Of a stretch of 64,000 nucleotides of DNA, positions 43,892 through 51,387 are shown piece by piece (the first letter of the stretch is position 1; every line of letters starts with the position of its first letter). Under the pieces are notes generated by a model. The model made no database searches and was not told the origin of the DNA. It worked only from the letters and a program-made list of their open reading frames with translations. Source of the stretch: Palleronia abyssalis (lineage in GTDB: Bacteria > Pseudomonadota > Alphaproteobacteria > Rhodobacterales > Rhodobacteraceae); the NCBI RefSeq assembly GCF_900302445.1, contig NZ_ONZF01000002.1, forward strand, positions 310,001 to 374,000, in the 5' to 3' direction. The position numbers and the translations under genes were made by a program.

Positions 43892-44584
43892 ATGGCAGAC
43901 GACAGATTGATCGTGGCCCTGGATACAGGCGACGCGCTGAGTGGACTGAACCTGGCGCAGCGGATCGGTGATGCCGTCGGGTTCTACAAGATCGGGCTTG
44001 GGATGCTGACGGGCGGCGGGCTTGCGCTGGCGCGTGAGCTTAAGGACGATCACGACAAGCGCATCTTCCTGGACATGAAACTCTTCGATATCGGCGCCAC
44101 CGTTGAAGCTGCGGTTCGCGGTCTGACGCGGTTCGGCATCGATTTTCTGACCGTCCACGGGGATCCGCACGTGGTTCGCGCCGCAATGGAAGGGGCCGCG
44201 GGCAGCGAGACGCGTATTCTCGCGGTGACGATCCTGACCTCGCTGGACCGTGACGATCTGGACGCGTCCCTCATGCGTCAGGGGGACGTGACCGACCTTG
44301 TGCAGGAAAGGGCCGGACGTGCATTCGAAGCTGGCGCCGATGGCGTGATCGCGTCCCCGCACGAGGCAGCCGCGATCCGGGCCTTAGGAAGTTCTTCGGA
44401 CCGTTTGATCGTGACCCCCGGCGTCCGGCCGAAAGGCGCGCTGCAGGACGATCAGAAGCGCGTGTCGACCCCACGGGCCGCGCTGGATGCCGGGGCGGAT
44501 CACATCGTCGTCGGACGGCCAATTTGGCAAGCGGTGGATCCCCACGCTGCTGCTCAAGCTATCATGGACGAGATCGCAGGCTGA
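43892..44584 (+). CDS. pyrF: Orotidine 5'-phosphate decarboxylase
   Basis: A 230-residue TIM-barrel enzyme forming UMP in pyrimidine synthesis. FLDMKLFDIGATVEAAVRGL contains the catalytic Asp-Lys-Asp set, LIVALDTGDA is the first strand, and VTPGVRPKGA with VVGRPIWQA binds the phosphate. The ATG at 43892 (MADDRLIVALD) matches the normal start; it follows AAGGAG. The open frame upstream covers the divergent gene's promoter and is not coding. Confidence 0.95.
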   Translation: MADDRLIVALDTGDALSGLNLAQRIGDAVGFYKIGLGMLTGGGLALARELKDDHDKRIFLDMKLFDIGATVEAAVRGLTRFGIDFLTVHGDPHVVRAAMEGAAGSETRILAVTILTSLDRDDLDASLMRQGDVTDLVQERAGRAFEAGADGVIASPHEAAAIRALGSSSDRLIVTPGVRPKGALQDDQKRVSTPRAALDAGADHIVVGRPIWQAVDPHAAAQAIMDEIAG

Positions 44585-44599
44585 GTTAGGTCGCGACGC

Positions 44600-45391
44600 A
44601 TGACCATATATTCAATCGGCGACATTCACGGGCAGTCGGGTCAACTCGACCGTGCCATTGGGCTTATCGAGCAAGACGGCGGGCCCGAGGCCCGGATCGT
44701 GTTCCTTGGCGATTACACGGATCGCGGGTCGGACAGCAAGGGCGTGCTGGACCGGTTGATCGCGGGGCGCGATGCCGGCAAGCCGTGGCGCTTCGTTCGC
44801 GGCAATCACGACCGGATGTTCATGAATTTCCTGCTGAGCGGGGAACAGCATGATAGGAACATCAAGTCAGGCCTGAGCTGGATGAACCGGCGCCTGGGTG
44901 GGCCGAAAACCTTGGAGAGCTACGGGTTGGGCGGTGCGCCCATGTTCCTTCATTCCCGGAACGGCGGTCGCGAGACGCTGGCCTCCTACGACGTGGATGG
45001 CCGCAGCCTTTCCGATCTCGAACTTGCGCAGGAAGCCCGGGTCCTTGTGCCAGAAGCCCACAAGCAGTTCCTGGCGGACCTGCCTTTGTATATCGAGGAT
45101 GGACAGTATTTGTTCGTTCACGCTGGACTACGGCCCGGAATCGACCTGAAGGATCAGGTCGAAGACGATCTGATCTGGATCCGGGACGGGTGGCTGGACA
45201 GTACTAAGACGCACCCGTGGCTTGTAGTCCACGGACACACCGCTCTCGATTTCCCTCAGCACCACGGCAATCGCGTCAATCTGGACGGTGGGGCGGGTTT
45301 CGGGAATCCGCTGGTGCCCGCCGTTTTCGACGAGGACGGGGTCTTCACTTTGCACGAAGACGGACGTCGCCCCTTGCGGCCCCCAGCTTAG
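44600..45391 (+). CDS. Serine/threonine-type metallophosphoesterase
   Basis: A 263-residue calcineurin-like phosphatase of the PPP group. The metal-ligand motifs appear in order: GDIHGQSGQLD, FLGDYTDRGSDS, RGNHDRMF, VHAGLRPG and VVHGHTALDFP. Such bacterial enzymes act as protein phosphatases or on dinucleoside polyphosphates; the substrate is not readable here. It lies 15 nt after pyrF and may be cotranscribed. Confidence 0.9.
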   Translation: MTIYSIGDIHGQSGQLDRAIGLIEQDGGPEARIVFLGDYTDRGSDSKGVLDRLIAGRDAGKPWRFVRGNHDRMFMNFLLSGEQHDRNIKSGLSWMNRRLGGPKTLESYGLGGAPMFLHSRNGGRETLASYDVDGRSLSDLELAQEARVLVPEAHKQFLADLPLYIEDGQYLFVHAGLRPGIDLKDQVEDDLIWIRDGWLDSTKTHPWLVVHGHTALDFPQHHGNRVNLDGGAGFGNPLVPAVFDEDGVFTLHEDGRRPLRPPA

Positions 45392-45410
45392 CCGAGGGCC
45401 GCGTCAGGAG

Positions 45411-45485
45411 TCAGCGCGTCTGGAGATAGTTCCAGCAGGCGAGGGCAAGCAAGGCGATCAGGATAATGAGAACGATGATGTACAT
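45411..45485 (-). CDS. 24-residue single-pass membrane peptide
   Basis: Starting at an ATG with a near-perfect GAAGGAG ribosome-binding site 7 nt upstream, this frame encodes 24 residues: about 17 hydrophobic ones (YIIVLIILIALLALA) followed by a polar tail with Trp, Gln and Arg (CWNYLQTR). It would span the membrane once. It is too short for ordinary gene finders. Function is unknown; bacterial peptides of this type usually modulate a larger membrane protein. It lies between a phosphatase gene and asd, on the opposite strand. Confidence 0.65.
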   Translation of the reverse strand: MYIIVLIILIALLALACWNYLQTR

Positions 45486-45596
45486 GTGGTCGCTCCTTCA
45501 GGCGGTGTTCGGAACGGCTACATAGATCGCCGCCGTCCTCTTTCACGTCCCTGATTGTTAAGGTAAGAGGCCGAGTCTTCAAGAAGGAGGATCTTC

Positions 45597-46619
45597 ATGG
45601 GCTACAAGATCGCCATCGCGGGTGCCACGGGGAATGTGGGTCGCGAAATGCTGAACATCCTGGCCGAGCGCGGTTTCCCCGCGGACGAGGTCGTTGCGCT
45701 GGCCAGCCGAAAGTCGCTGGGCACCGAAGTCAGCTATGGTGACCGGACCCTGAAAACGAAGGACCTTGATACGTTCGATTTCACCGGTTTCGACATGGCG
45801 CTGTTCGCCATCGGGTCGGATGCGACAAAGATCTATGCCCCGAAGGCGGCCAAGGCCGGGTGCGTGGTAATCGACAATTCGTCGCTGTATCGTTATGATC
45901 CGGATGTTCCACTGATCGTGCCGGAGTGTAATCCCCAGGCGATCCACGGGTATTCCAAGAAAAACATCATCGCCAATCCCAACTGTTCGACCGCTCAGAT
46001 GGTCGTTGCGCTGAAGCCCCTGCACGACCGCGCGAAGATCAAGCGCGTCGTGGTGTCGACCTATCAATCCGTGTCCGGCGCAGGGAAGGAGGGCATGGAC
46101 GAGCTGTGGGACCAGACCAAGTCGATCTACAACCCGACACACGACGTTCCGGCCAAGAAGTTCCAGAAGCAGATCGCGTTCAACGTCATTCCCCATATCG
46201 ACGTCTTCATGGATGACGGTTCGACCAAGGAAGAATGGAAGATGGTCGCCGAAACCAAGAAGATCATCGACACCGCGATCAAGGTGCAGGCCACCTGTGT
46301 CCGGGTGCCGGTTTTTGTGGGTCATTCGGAATCGGTGAATGTCGAATTCGAGGAGTTCCTCGACGAAGACGAGGCGCGGGACATCCTGCGCGAGGCGCCG
46401 GGGATCATGGTCGTCGACAAGCGCGAGGATGGTGGCTACGTGACGCCGATTGAATGCGTCGGCGACTTCGCCACCTTCATCTCGCGTCTGCGCCAGGACT
46501 CGACGGTCGAGAACGGGCTGTCCTTCTGGTGCGTCAGCGACAATCTGCGGAAGGGCGCCGCCCTGAACGCCGTCCAGATCGCCGAGCTTTTGGGTCGTGA
46601 AGTCCTTAAGAAGGGATGA
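45597..46619 (+). CDS. asd: Aspartate-semialdehyde dehydrogenase
   Basis: A 340-residue enzyme making aspartate semialdehyde for lysine, threonine, methionine and peptidoglycan synthesis. IAGATGNVGREML binds NADP, IANPNCSTAQMVVALKPLHD holds the catalytic Cys, and SFWCVSDNLRKGAALNAVQI is the C-terminal signature. A strong AAGGAGG ribosome-binding site precedes the ATG. Confidence 0.96.
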   Translation: MGYKIAIAGATGNVGREMLNILAERGFPADEVVALASRKSLGTEVSYGDRTLKTKDLDTFDFTGFDMALFAIGSDATKIYAPKAAKAGCVVIDNSSLYRYDPDVPLIVPECNPQAIHGYSKKNIIANPNCSTAQMVVALKPLHDRAKIKRVVVSTYQSVSGAGKEGMDELWDQTKSIYNPTHDVPAKKFQKQIAFNVIPHIDVFMDDGSTKEEWKMVAETKKIIDTAIKVQATCVRVPVFVGHSESVNVEFEEFLDEDEARDILREAPGIMVVDKREDGGYVTPIECVGDFATFISRLRQDSTVENGLSFWCVSDNLRKGAALNAVQIAELLGREVLKKG

Positions 46620-46726
46620 GGCGCGCAACAATCGCGTCAAATACCAAGGATTTCACGAACCGGACCGAAACTGGTCACAATTAACCAAGACTAATCGGGG
46701 GAGCCTCATAACGAAAAGGTCCTCCG

Positions 46727-46867
46727 ATGTCTGAACTCATGATCAAAGCCCGCGAAGGTCGCCGTATCGCTCTGAGCGCAGTGCGCCGGATCGAGGACAA
46801 TGTCTTCGCGGATATTCACCCGCGGTCCGACGCACAGCTTCAGCAGGTCCTGAAGCATGCCTGTTGA
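46727..46867 (+). CDS. 46-residue small protein, first of a paralogous pair
   Basis: A 46-residue basic protein. KAREGRRIALSAVRRIEDN followed by VFAD is shared, with substitutions, with the 37-residue protein encoded at 47185. The pattern MS(E/D)-x-KAR(E/K)GRR(I/V)AL-x-RR-x-E-x-NVFAD(I/L) is preserved although the nucleotide sequences have diverged, which supports real coding. An amphipathic helix is likely. A ribosome-binding site is weak (AAAAGGTCCTCCG). The family is not recognised. Confidence 0.65.
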   Translation: MSELMIKAREGRRIALSAVRRIEDNVFADIHPRSDAQLQQVLKHAC

Positions 46868-47184
46868 CGCAATGGCAAATCGTCTCCCGGCAGGAGGGGA
46901 CCTGAGGGGTCACTGCACGTCCCCGGGTCGGTGGACGTTCCCTCCCCAAAAGTTGGGCGGAGTATTTGCCTTGGCACCCAGAGTATATTTATCCGAGCCG
47001 CAAACCTCCCGAAACGGACGTCTCTGACGCGCTTAGAGCTAAAGGTGTGCCTGTTCGATCGGCGGTAAGGTTTGGGTTTTGCGCAAAGCTGAGAAAAATT
47101 GCCCGCGTTTAAAGCGTGCGTGCGCGGGCGACGCTGCCGTACAGTTCGGGATAAGGAAAAGTCCTTAACCTGTGAGGTGAATTG
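46868..47184. other. 317-bp gap between the two paralogous small genes
   Basis: No gene is seen. A GAAAAGTCCTTA stretch before the second small gene (about 47155-47168) resembles GAAAAGGTCCTC before the first (46713-46724), so a leader segment may be duplicated along with the coding parts. The stretch TTCCCTCCCCAAAAGTTGGG at about 46939-46958 contains an anti-Shine-Dalgarno-like CCUCC of the sort used by some alphaproteobacterial sRNAs, but no promoter or terminator supports an RNA gene. Confidence 0.4.
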
Positions 47185-47298
47185 ATGTCCGATATGCTGA
47201 CCAAGGCTCGAAAAGGCCGTCGGGTTGCCCTGGAAGTCTCGCGGCGTCGGGAAAGAAACGTCTTTGCGGATCTGATCGTGCCCGGACCTCGAATCTAG
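47185..47298 (+). CDS. 37-residue small protein, second of a paralogous pair
   Basis: A 37-residue basic protein (MSDMLTKARKGRRVAL, then RRRERNVFADL) that is a paralogue of the protein encoded at 46727. It is preceded by GAGGTGAA about 6 nt before the ATG, a good ribosome-binding site. It ends 1 nt before the convergent carbonic anhydrase gene. Function is unknown; the Arg/Lys-rich helix suggests nucleic-acid or membrane-surface binding. Confidence 0.65.
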   Translation: MSDMLTKARKGRRVALEVSRRRERNVFADLIVPGPRI

Positions 47299-47299
47299 G

Positions 47300-47974
47300 T
47301 CAGACTGCCACGAACTCGTCGGTCTTGGGGTCCAGCATTCGCAGGCTTCCTTCCGCAATATCATTGTGCAATCCGTGCAGGGAAAGCCGGTCTTTTTCGA
47401 CGGCGTCTTTGACGAAAGGAAAAGACATGAGATTGTCGAGGGAAGTTCGAACCGCCTCGAGCTCAAGCTGGGAGACGCGTGATGCGTCGTCGGCAGCCGG
47501 ATCCAGCCGCTCGAATCCCGGCAAAAGCAAGTCCATCCAGCGGCCGACGAAACTGGTCTTCTCGTTCAGTTCCGGCGCGTTTCCGGTACACATGTCGAAG
47601 CAGCCCTGAACGCCACCGCATTTGGAATGGCCCATGACGATGATGTGGGCGACGCGCAGTGCGGTCACGGCATATTCTACCGCGGCCGAGGTGCCGTGCT
47701 GGTTTCCGTCAGGTTCGTAGGGAGGCACCAGATTTGCGATGTTCCGATGAATGAAGAACTCGCCCTGTTCCGCCCCGAAGATCGACGTCACGTGAACGCG
47801 GCTGTCGCAGCACGAGATAACCATTGCACGCGGGCGCTGACCTTCTTCGGCAAGGCGGCGATACCAGCTATGGTTTTCCGAGAATGTCGTCGCCCTCCAT
47901 CCATGATAGCGCTGGACGAGATATTGCGGCAGCGGTTTCGCCGGAGACATACGCTCCTCCTTGGTTTCGGTCAT
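47300..47974 (-). CDS. Beta-class carbonic anhydrase
   Basis: A 224-residue zinc enzyme interconverting CO2 and bicarbonate. MVISCCDSRVHVTSIFG gives the first Cys and the Asp-Arg dyad, and IIVMGHSKCGGVQG gives the His and second Cys ligands. FIHRNIANLVPPYEPDG is the usual beta-class strand. Length and motifs fit the Can/CynT group. It likely supplies bicarbonate for carboxylases. Confidence 0.94.
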   Translation of the reverse strand: MTETKEERMSPAKPLPQYLVQRYHGWRATTFSENHSWYRRLAEEGQRPRAMVISCCDSRVHVTSIFGAEQGEFFIHRNIANLVPPYEPDGNQHGTSAAVEYAVTALRVAHIIVMGHSKCGGVQGCFDMCTGNAPELNEKTSFVGRWMDLLLPGFERLDPAADDASRVSQLELEAVRTSLDNLMSFPFVKDAVEKDRLSLHGLHNDIAEGSLRMLDPKTDEFVAV

Positions 47975-48085
47975 GTGAATGATCTAGCTGGGATCCTAGG
48001 CATTTTCCATCGCTGTGGGGTGTCCTCCTAAACTTCCCCTTAGAACTGGTATGTCACCTTACCCCGGGGATTGAGGGAGACTTGG

Positions 48086-48454
48086 ATGAGCGTAGTGGAC
48101 ATACGGCTTTATGAGAATGCGCGACAGGATACCTGGCGCTTGTTCGGGATAGAAACCGATTGTGACCCGCAGGAGGGGCTGGGACGTGCCCTCGATGAGA
48201 TTGCGATACAGCTGCAGCTTGTTCAGACCGCAGCAAAGGATGATGACGCTGCCCAGCTGGCGTTGTCCTGCCGCAGGATCGGCGAAGACGCGAGCGTTCT
48301 TGGCCTGAATCGGATTGCCCGCGTGGCGCGTGCGGTCGAAAAGCTGTTGCACCAGAATGATCCGAACGCATTGGCTGCGAATGTCGCTCGCCTCATGCGG
48401 CTTGGCGACGGCCTGTTCGAGGATGTATGGGGGATGCAAAACCAGCCAGGTTAG
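48086..48454 (+). CDS. Small helical protein, unknown function
   Basis: A 122-residue, almost entirely helical protein. LGRALDEIAIQLQLVQTAAK, then CRRIGEDASVLGLNRIARVA and ANVARLMRLGDGLFEDVW have the heptad pattern of a four-helix bundle, similar in outline to Hpt phosphotransfer domains, but no conserved phosphorylatable His is apparent. The ATG at 48086 follows GAGGGAGAC. An upstream TTG is less likely. It precedes the aminopeptidase gene by 66 nt. Confidence 0.65.
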   Translation: MSVVDIRLYENARQDTWRLFGIETDCDPQEGLGRALDEIAIQLQLVQTAAKDDDAAQLALSCRRIGEDASVLGLNRIARVARAVEKLLHQNDPNALAANVARLMRLGDGLFEDVWGMQNQPG

Positions 48455-48520
48455 GGATTGCAGCCAAGGATCCCAGGGCTAGGGTGCCGGCACCCCGACT
48501 TGGCCCGAGGAGCACTTTGG

Positions 48521-49912
48521 ATGGACCGACCCTCTATGAAATTCGCCTCGGAGACCGAAGGGGCACGGCCGATCCATGTCCTCAGGCCAGAAGACTTCGA
48601 GGCTTGGTCGGTAAACCAGACAGAGGCGACGCGCATTTGGGTCTCGGCCCTAGCGTTCGAGGCGCGGGCGGGGCAGACGCTGGTCTTGCCCGGCACGGAC
48701 GGTGCGCCAAGCGCGGCTCTCGTCGGGCTGGGGGCGAAAGCCCGGAACGGAAGGCAGCGTTTTTCCGTAGCGGCGGCCAGAGCCGAGCTGCCCGCCGGTA
48801 TCTGGCGCATCGCCACCCACCTTCCCGGCGAAGAGATGGCCGAAGCTGCTCTCGGATGGCTCTTGTCGGGTTACAGGTTCGACCGTTTTGCCGAAGCCAA
48901 GACACCGAAGGCCATGCTTGTGGCCCCTGACGGGGTCGATGCCGCCCGGATCGAGGCCATCGCGGCCGGAGAGGCGTTGACCCGCGACCTGATCAATACG
49001 CCGGCCCGGGACATGGGGCCCGCGGATCTTGCCGCATCTGCGCAGGCATTGGGAAAGGCTTTCGGTGCTGAGGTCGTCGTGCGGAGCGGCGCCGAGATCG
49101 CCGAAGGCTTCCCCCTGGTTCAGGCCGTCGGGCAGGCGGCCGGTCCTGATCGCGGCCCTCGGCTGATCGAAATGCGGTGGGGCCAATCTGGCCCACGGGT
49201 CACGCTTGTGGGGAAGGGCGTCTGCTTCGATACGGGCGGCCTGAACCTCAAGCCCGGCGCATCCATGGGACTGATGAAGAAGGACATGGGCGGCGCGGCG
49301 ACGGTCCTGGGTCTGGCACACATGATCATGGCGCTAGGCCTTGATATCCAGCTTCGCGTTCTCATTCCGGCTGTCGAGAATGCCGTCTCGGGCGAGGCGT
49401 TCCGCCCCGGCGACATCTTGCCTTCGCGCCTCGGTCCGACGGTCGAGGTCAACAATACCGACGCGGAAGGACGCCTGGTTCTGGCCGATGCGTTGGCGCT
49501 TGCCTGCGAGGAAGACCACGACCTTTTGGCATCGATGGCGACTCTGACCGGCGCGGCGAGAGTGGCAGTGGGGCCGGACTTGGCCCCGTTCTATGTCGAT
49601 GACGACGATGTCGCGTCCGAGTTGATGGCATCCGGACGTCGTGTGCGCGACCCGCTTTGGCGGATGCCGTTTTGGGACCCTTACGAGACCATGATCGAGC
49701 CCGGTATCGCAGATCTGGACAATGCGCCCTCGGGTGGATTCGCAGGCTCGATCACGGCAGCCTTGTTCTTGCGGCGGTTCGCAAGGCCTTCGCCGCGATA
49801 CGTCCATTTCGACATCTACGGCTGGAATCCGACCGCGGCCCCGGCGCGTCCGAAGGGCGGCGTCGGCCAAGGTGCACGGGCGCTGCTTGAACTGATTGCG
49901 GGAATGGCATGA
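48521..49912 (+). CDS. Leucyl aminopeptidase-family metallopeptidase (M17)
   Basis: A 463-residue cytosolic aminopeptidase. VGKGVCFDTGGLNLKPGASM and NNTDAEGRLVLADALALA contain the metal-binding Lys, Asp and Glu residues of the dizinc site, and MKKDMGGAATVLG is the family linker. It removes N-terminal residues from peptides. The N-terminal macro-like domain is short. The ATG at 48521 is preferred because AGGAG lies 8 nt upstream; MKFASE at 48536 is the alternative. The NlpC gene overlaps its stop as ATGA. Confidence 0.92.
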   Translation: MDRPSMKFASETEGARPIHVLRPEDFEAWSVNQTEATRIWVSALAFEARAGQTLVLPGTDGAPSAALVGLGAKARNGRQRFSVAAARAELPAGIWRIATHLPGEEMAEAALGWLLSGYRFDRFAEAKTPKAMLVAPDGVDAARIEAIAAGEALTRDLINTPARDMGPADLAASAQALGKAFGAEVVVRSGAEIAEGFPLVQAVGQAAGPDRGPRLIEMRWGQSGPRVTLVGKGVCFDTGGLNLKPGASMGLMKKDMGGAATVLGLAHMIMALGLDIQLRVLIPAVENAVSGEAFRPGDILPSRLGPTVEVNNTDAEGRLVLADALALACEEDHDLLASMATLTGAARVAVGPDLAPFYVDDDDVASELMASGRRVRDPLWRMPFWDPYETMIEPGIADLDNAPSGGFAGSITAALFLRRFARPSPRYVHFDIYGWNPTAAPARPKGGVGQGARALLELIAGMA

Positions 49913-50739
49913 CCGACCGCCGATTGACCCCTGCCAATGGCCGTGTCGCGGCAAGGGAACTTGCAGGCCGGGTCGAGGCCGAGCGGTTCGTCGCCCCCGA
50001 AGCGGCCTCGGTCTTGGCCCCCGTGGCCGATCTCTGGGCCACGCCCGAAGCCCGGGCGCGGGACCGCCAGATCTTGCGCGGTGAAGCGGTGGACATCTAC
50101 GAGCGTCACCTGGGCATGGCGTTCCTGCGGGCCCGCAAGGATGGATATGTCGGCTATGTCCCCGAGGGCGATCTGGGCGCCCCGCTGGACGCAACCCATA
50201 TCGTGGGGGTGCCTGCGACACATCTGTATCCCGCGCCGGACATGAAACAGCCGGCCGTGATGCGCCTGTCCTTCGGGGCCCGGCTTAGGGTCGTTGCCGG
50301 ATCGGACCGTTTCTTCGAAACCGCGGATGGCCTGCATGTGCCCCGCCCGCATCTGTCGCCCGCGAACAGGGCGTTCACCGATCCGGCCAGCGTCGCGCAG
50401 CTGTTCTTCGGGGTGCCATATCTTTGGGGCGGGAACTCGATCGACGGGATCGACTGTTCCGGCCTGATCCAGGCGGCGTGCATCGCCTGCCACATCCCGT
50501 GCCCGGGGGACAGCGATCTGCAGGAAGGCGTTCTCGGGCGTCCCCTGACGGACGAGGCGGCGCGAAGGGGCGATCTGTATTTCTGGAAAGGCCACGTCGC
50601 CATGGCCGTGGATGACGAGGTTCTGATCCACGCCAACGCCCACCACATGGCCGTGAATTACGAGCCCATCGCCGCCGCGATCGCGCGGATCGATGCGCAG
50701 GGCGACGGACCTGTCACCTCGCGCCGCCGATTGGACTGA
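49909..50739 (+). CDS. NlpC/P60 peptidase with SH3-like domains
   Basis: A 276-residue cell-wall-type cysteine peptidase. An N-terminal bacterial SH3-like pair (about 30-145; ADLWATPEARARDRQILRGE, DGYVGYVPEGDLG) is followed by the NlpC domain: IDGIDCSGLIQAACIA holds the catalytic Cys, and WKGHVAMAVDDE and LIHANAHH the His residues. It should cleave the gamma-D-Glu-diamino acid bond in peptide stems. No signal peptide is present, so it may recycle imported muropeptides together with the upstream aminopeptidase. Confidence 0.9.
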   Translation: MTDRRLTPANGRVAARELAGRVEAERFVAPEAASVLAPVADLWATPEARARDRQILRGEAVDIYERHLGMAFLRARKDGYVGYVPEGDLGAPLDATHIVGVPATHLYPAPDMKQPAVMRLSFGARLRVVAGSDRFFETADGLHVPRPHLSPANRAFTDPASVAQLFFGVPYLWGGNSIDGIDCSGLIQAACIACHIPCPGDSDLQEGVLGRPLTDEAARRGDLYFWKGHVAMAVDDEVLIHANAHHMAVNYEPIAAAIARIDAQGDGPVTSRRRLD

Positions 50740-51087
50740 TCATTCGATGGCGCGGATCAGCTTGCGGTCCAGGACGCCGAGGACCGCGCGCAAGTCGCTG
50801 CCGCGTTTGAGGATTTGGCCGTCCATGCCGATGACCGAATACTGGCCCTGCCGGCTGCGCAGCTTCGGGCGTTTCTCGATCCGGTAGATCGGATGCTCGG
50901 CCGTGCGGCGGAAGATGGAAAAGACGGCCACATCCTTCAGGAACGACATGCCGTAGTCGCGCCATTCCCCGGCGGCGACGGCGCGGCCGTACAGACCCAG
51001 GATCAGGTTTAGTTCCATCCGATCGAAGGCGACTTGGGCGTGGGGATCGGGCCGCCCGGGAAACGGGGTGGGGGTCATCACGGTCAT
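50740..51087 (-). CDS. DUF2794 protein
   Basis: A 115-residue protein found in alphaproteobacteria. FDRMELNLILGLYGRAVAAG, EWRDYGMSFLKDVAVFSIFR and YRIEKRPKLR are the conserved parts. Function is unknown. It is convergent with and abuts the NlpC gene (stop codons adjacent). Confidence 0.88.
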   Translation of the reverse strand: MTVMTPTPFPGRPDPHAQVAFDRMELNLILGLYGRAVAAGEWRDYGMSFLKDVAVFSIFRRTAEHPIYRIEKRPKLRSRQGQYSVIGMDGQILKRGSDLRAVLGVLDRKLIRAIE

Positions 51088-51350
51088 CTTTGAAAGGTGG
51101 GGTAGTGTCGCTCACTTGGCAAGGTGCCATGTCAGCACCGTTGGGCTGTCGCGGAATTGCCCCTGGCGCTTCCGATTTCTGCCATGACGATGTGGCATAC
51201 GCGGCGGATAGCAAAAGGTGCTACTCCGATGCCGTGGTTTCGTGCCCCCACATGGCTGCGGCATCGGGGATTTTCCTGTCCTTCCTATCCTTCGGTCCGA
51301 CCGCGGCCGGGAGGACTCGACTCAAGCCCCGATTCGGCGCTAGCCGGACA

Positions 51351-51365
51351 GAACTTAACGTGAAC
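51351..51365 (+). promoter_or_regulatory. LexA (SOS) operator upstream of imuB
   Basis: GAAC-N7-GAAC, with N7 being TTAACGT, is the exact alphaproteobacterial LexA box. It lies 23 nt before the imuB start codon, so LexA would block transcription until DNA damage. Confidence 0.88.
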
Positions 51366-51387
51366 ATCCTGCTGCCACGGGACGCTC

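Noticed and set aside
45513-45545. GGAAC upstream of asd as an EcfG promoter
   Set aside because: The spacing is 18 nt and the downstream element is CGTC, so both spacing and sequence fail.
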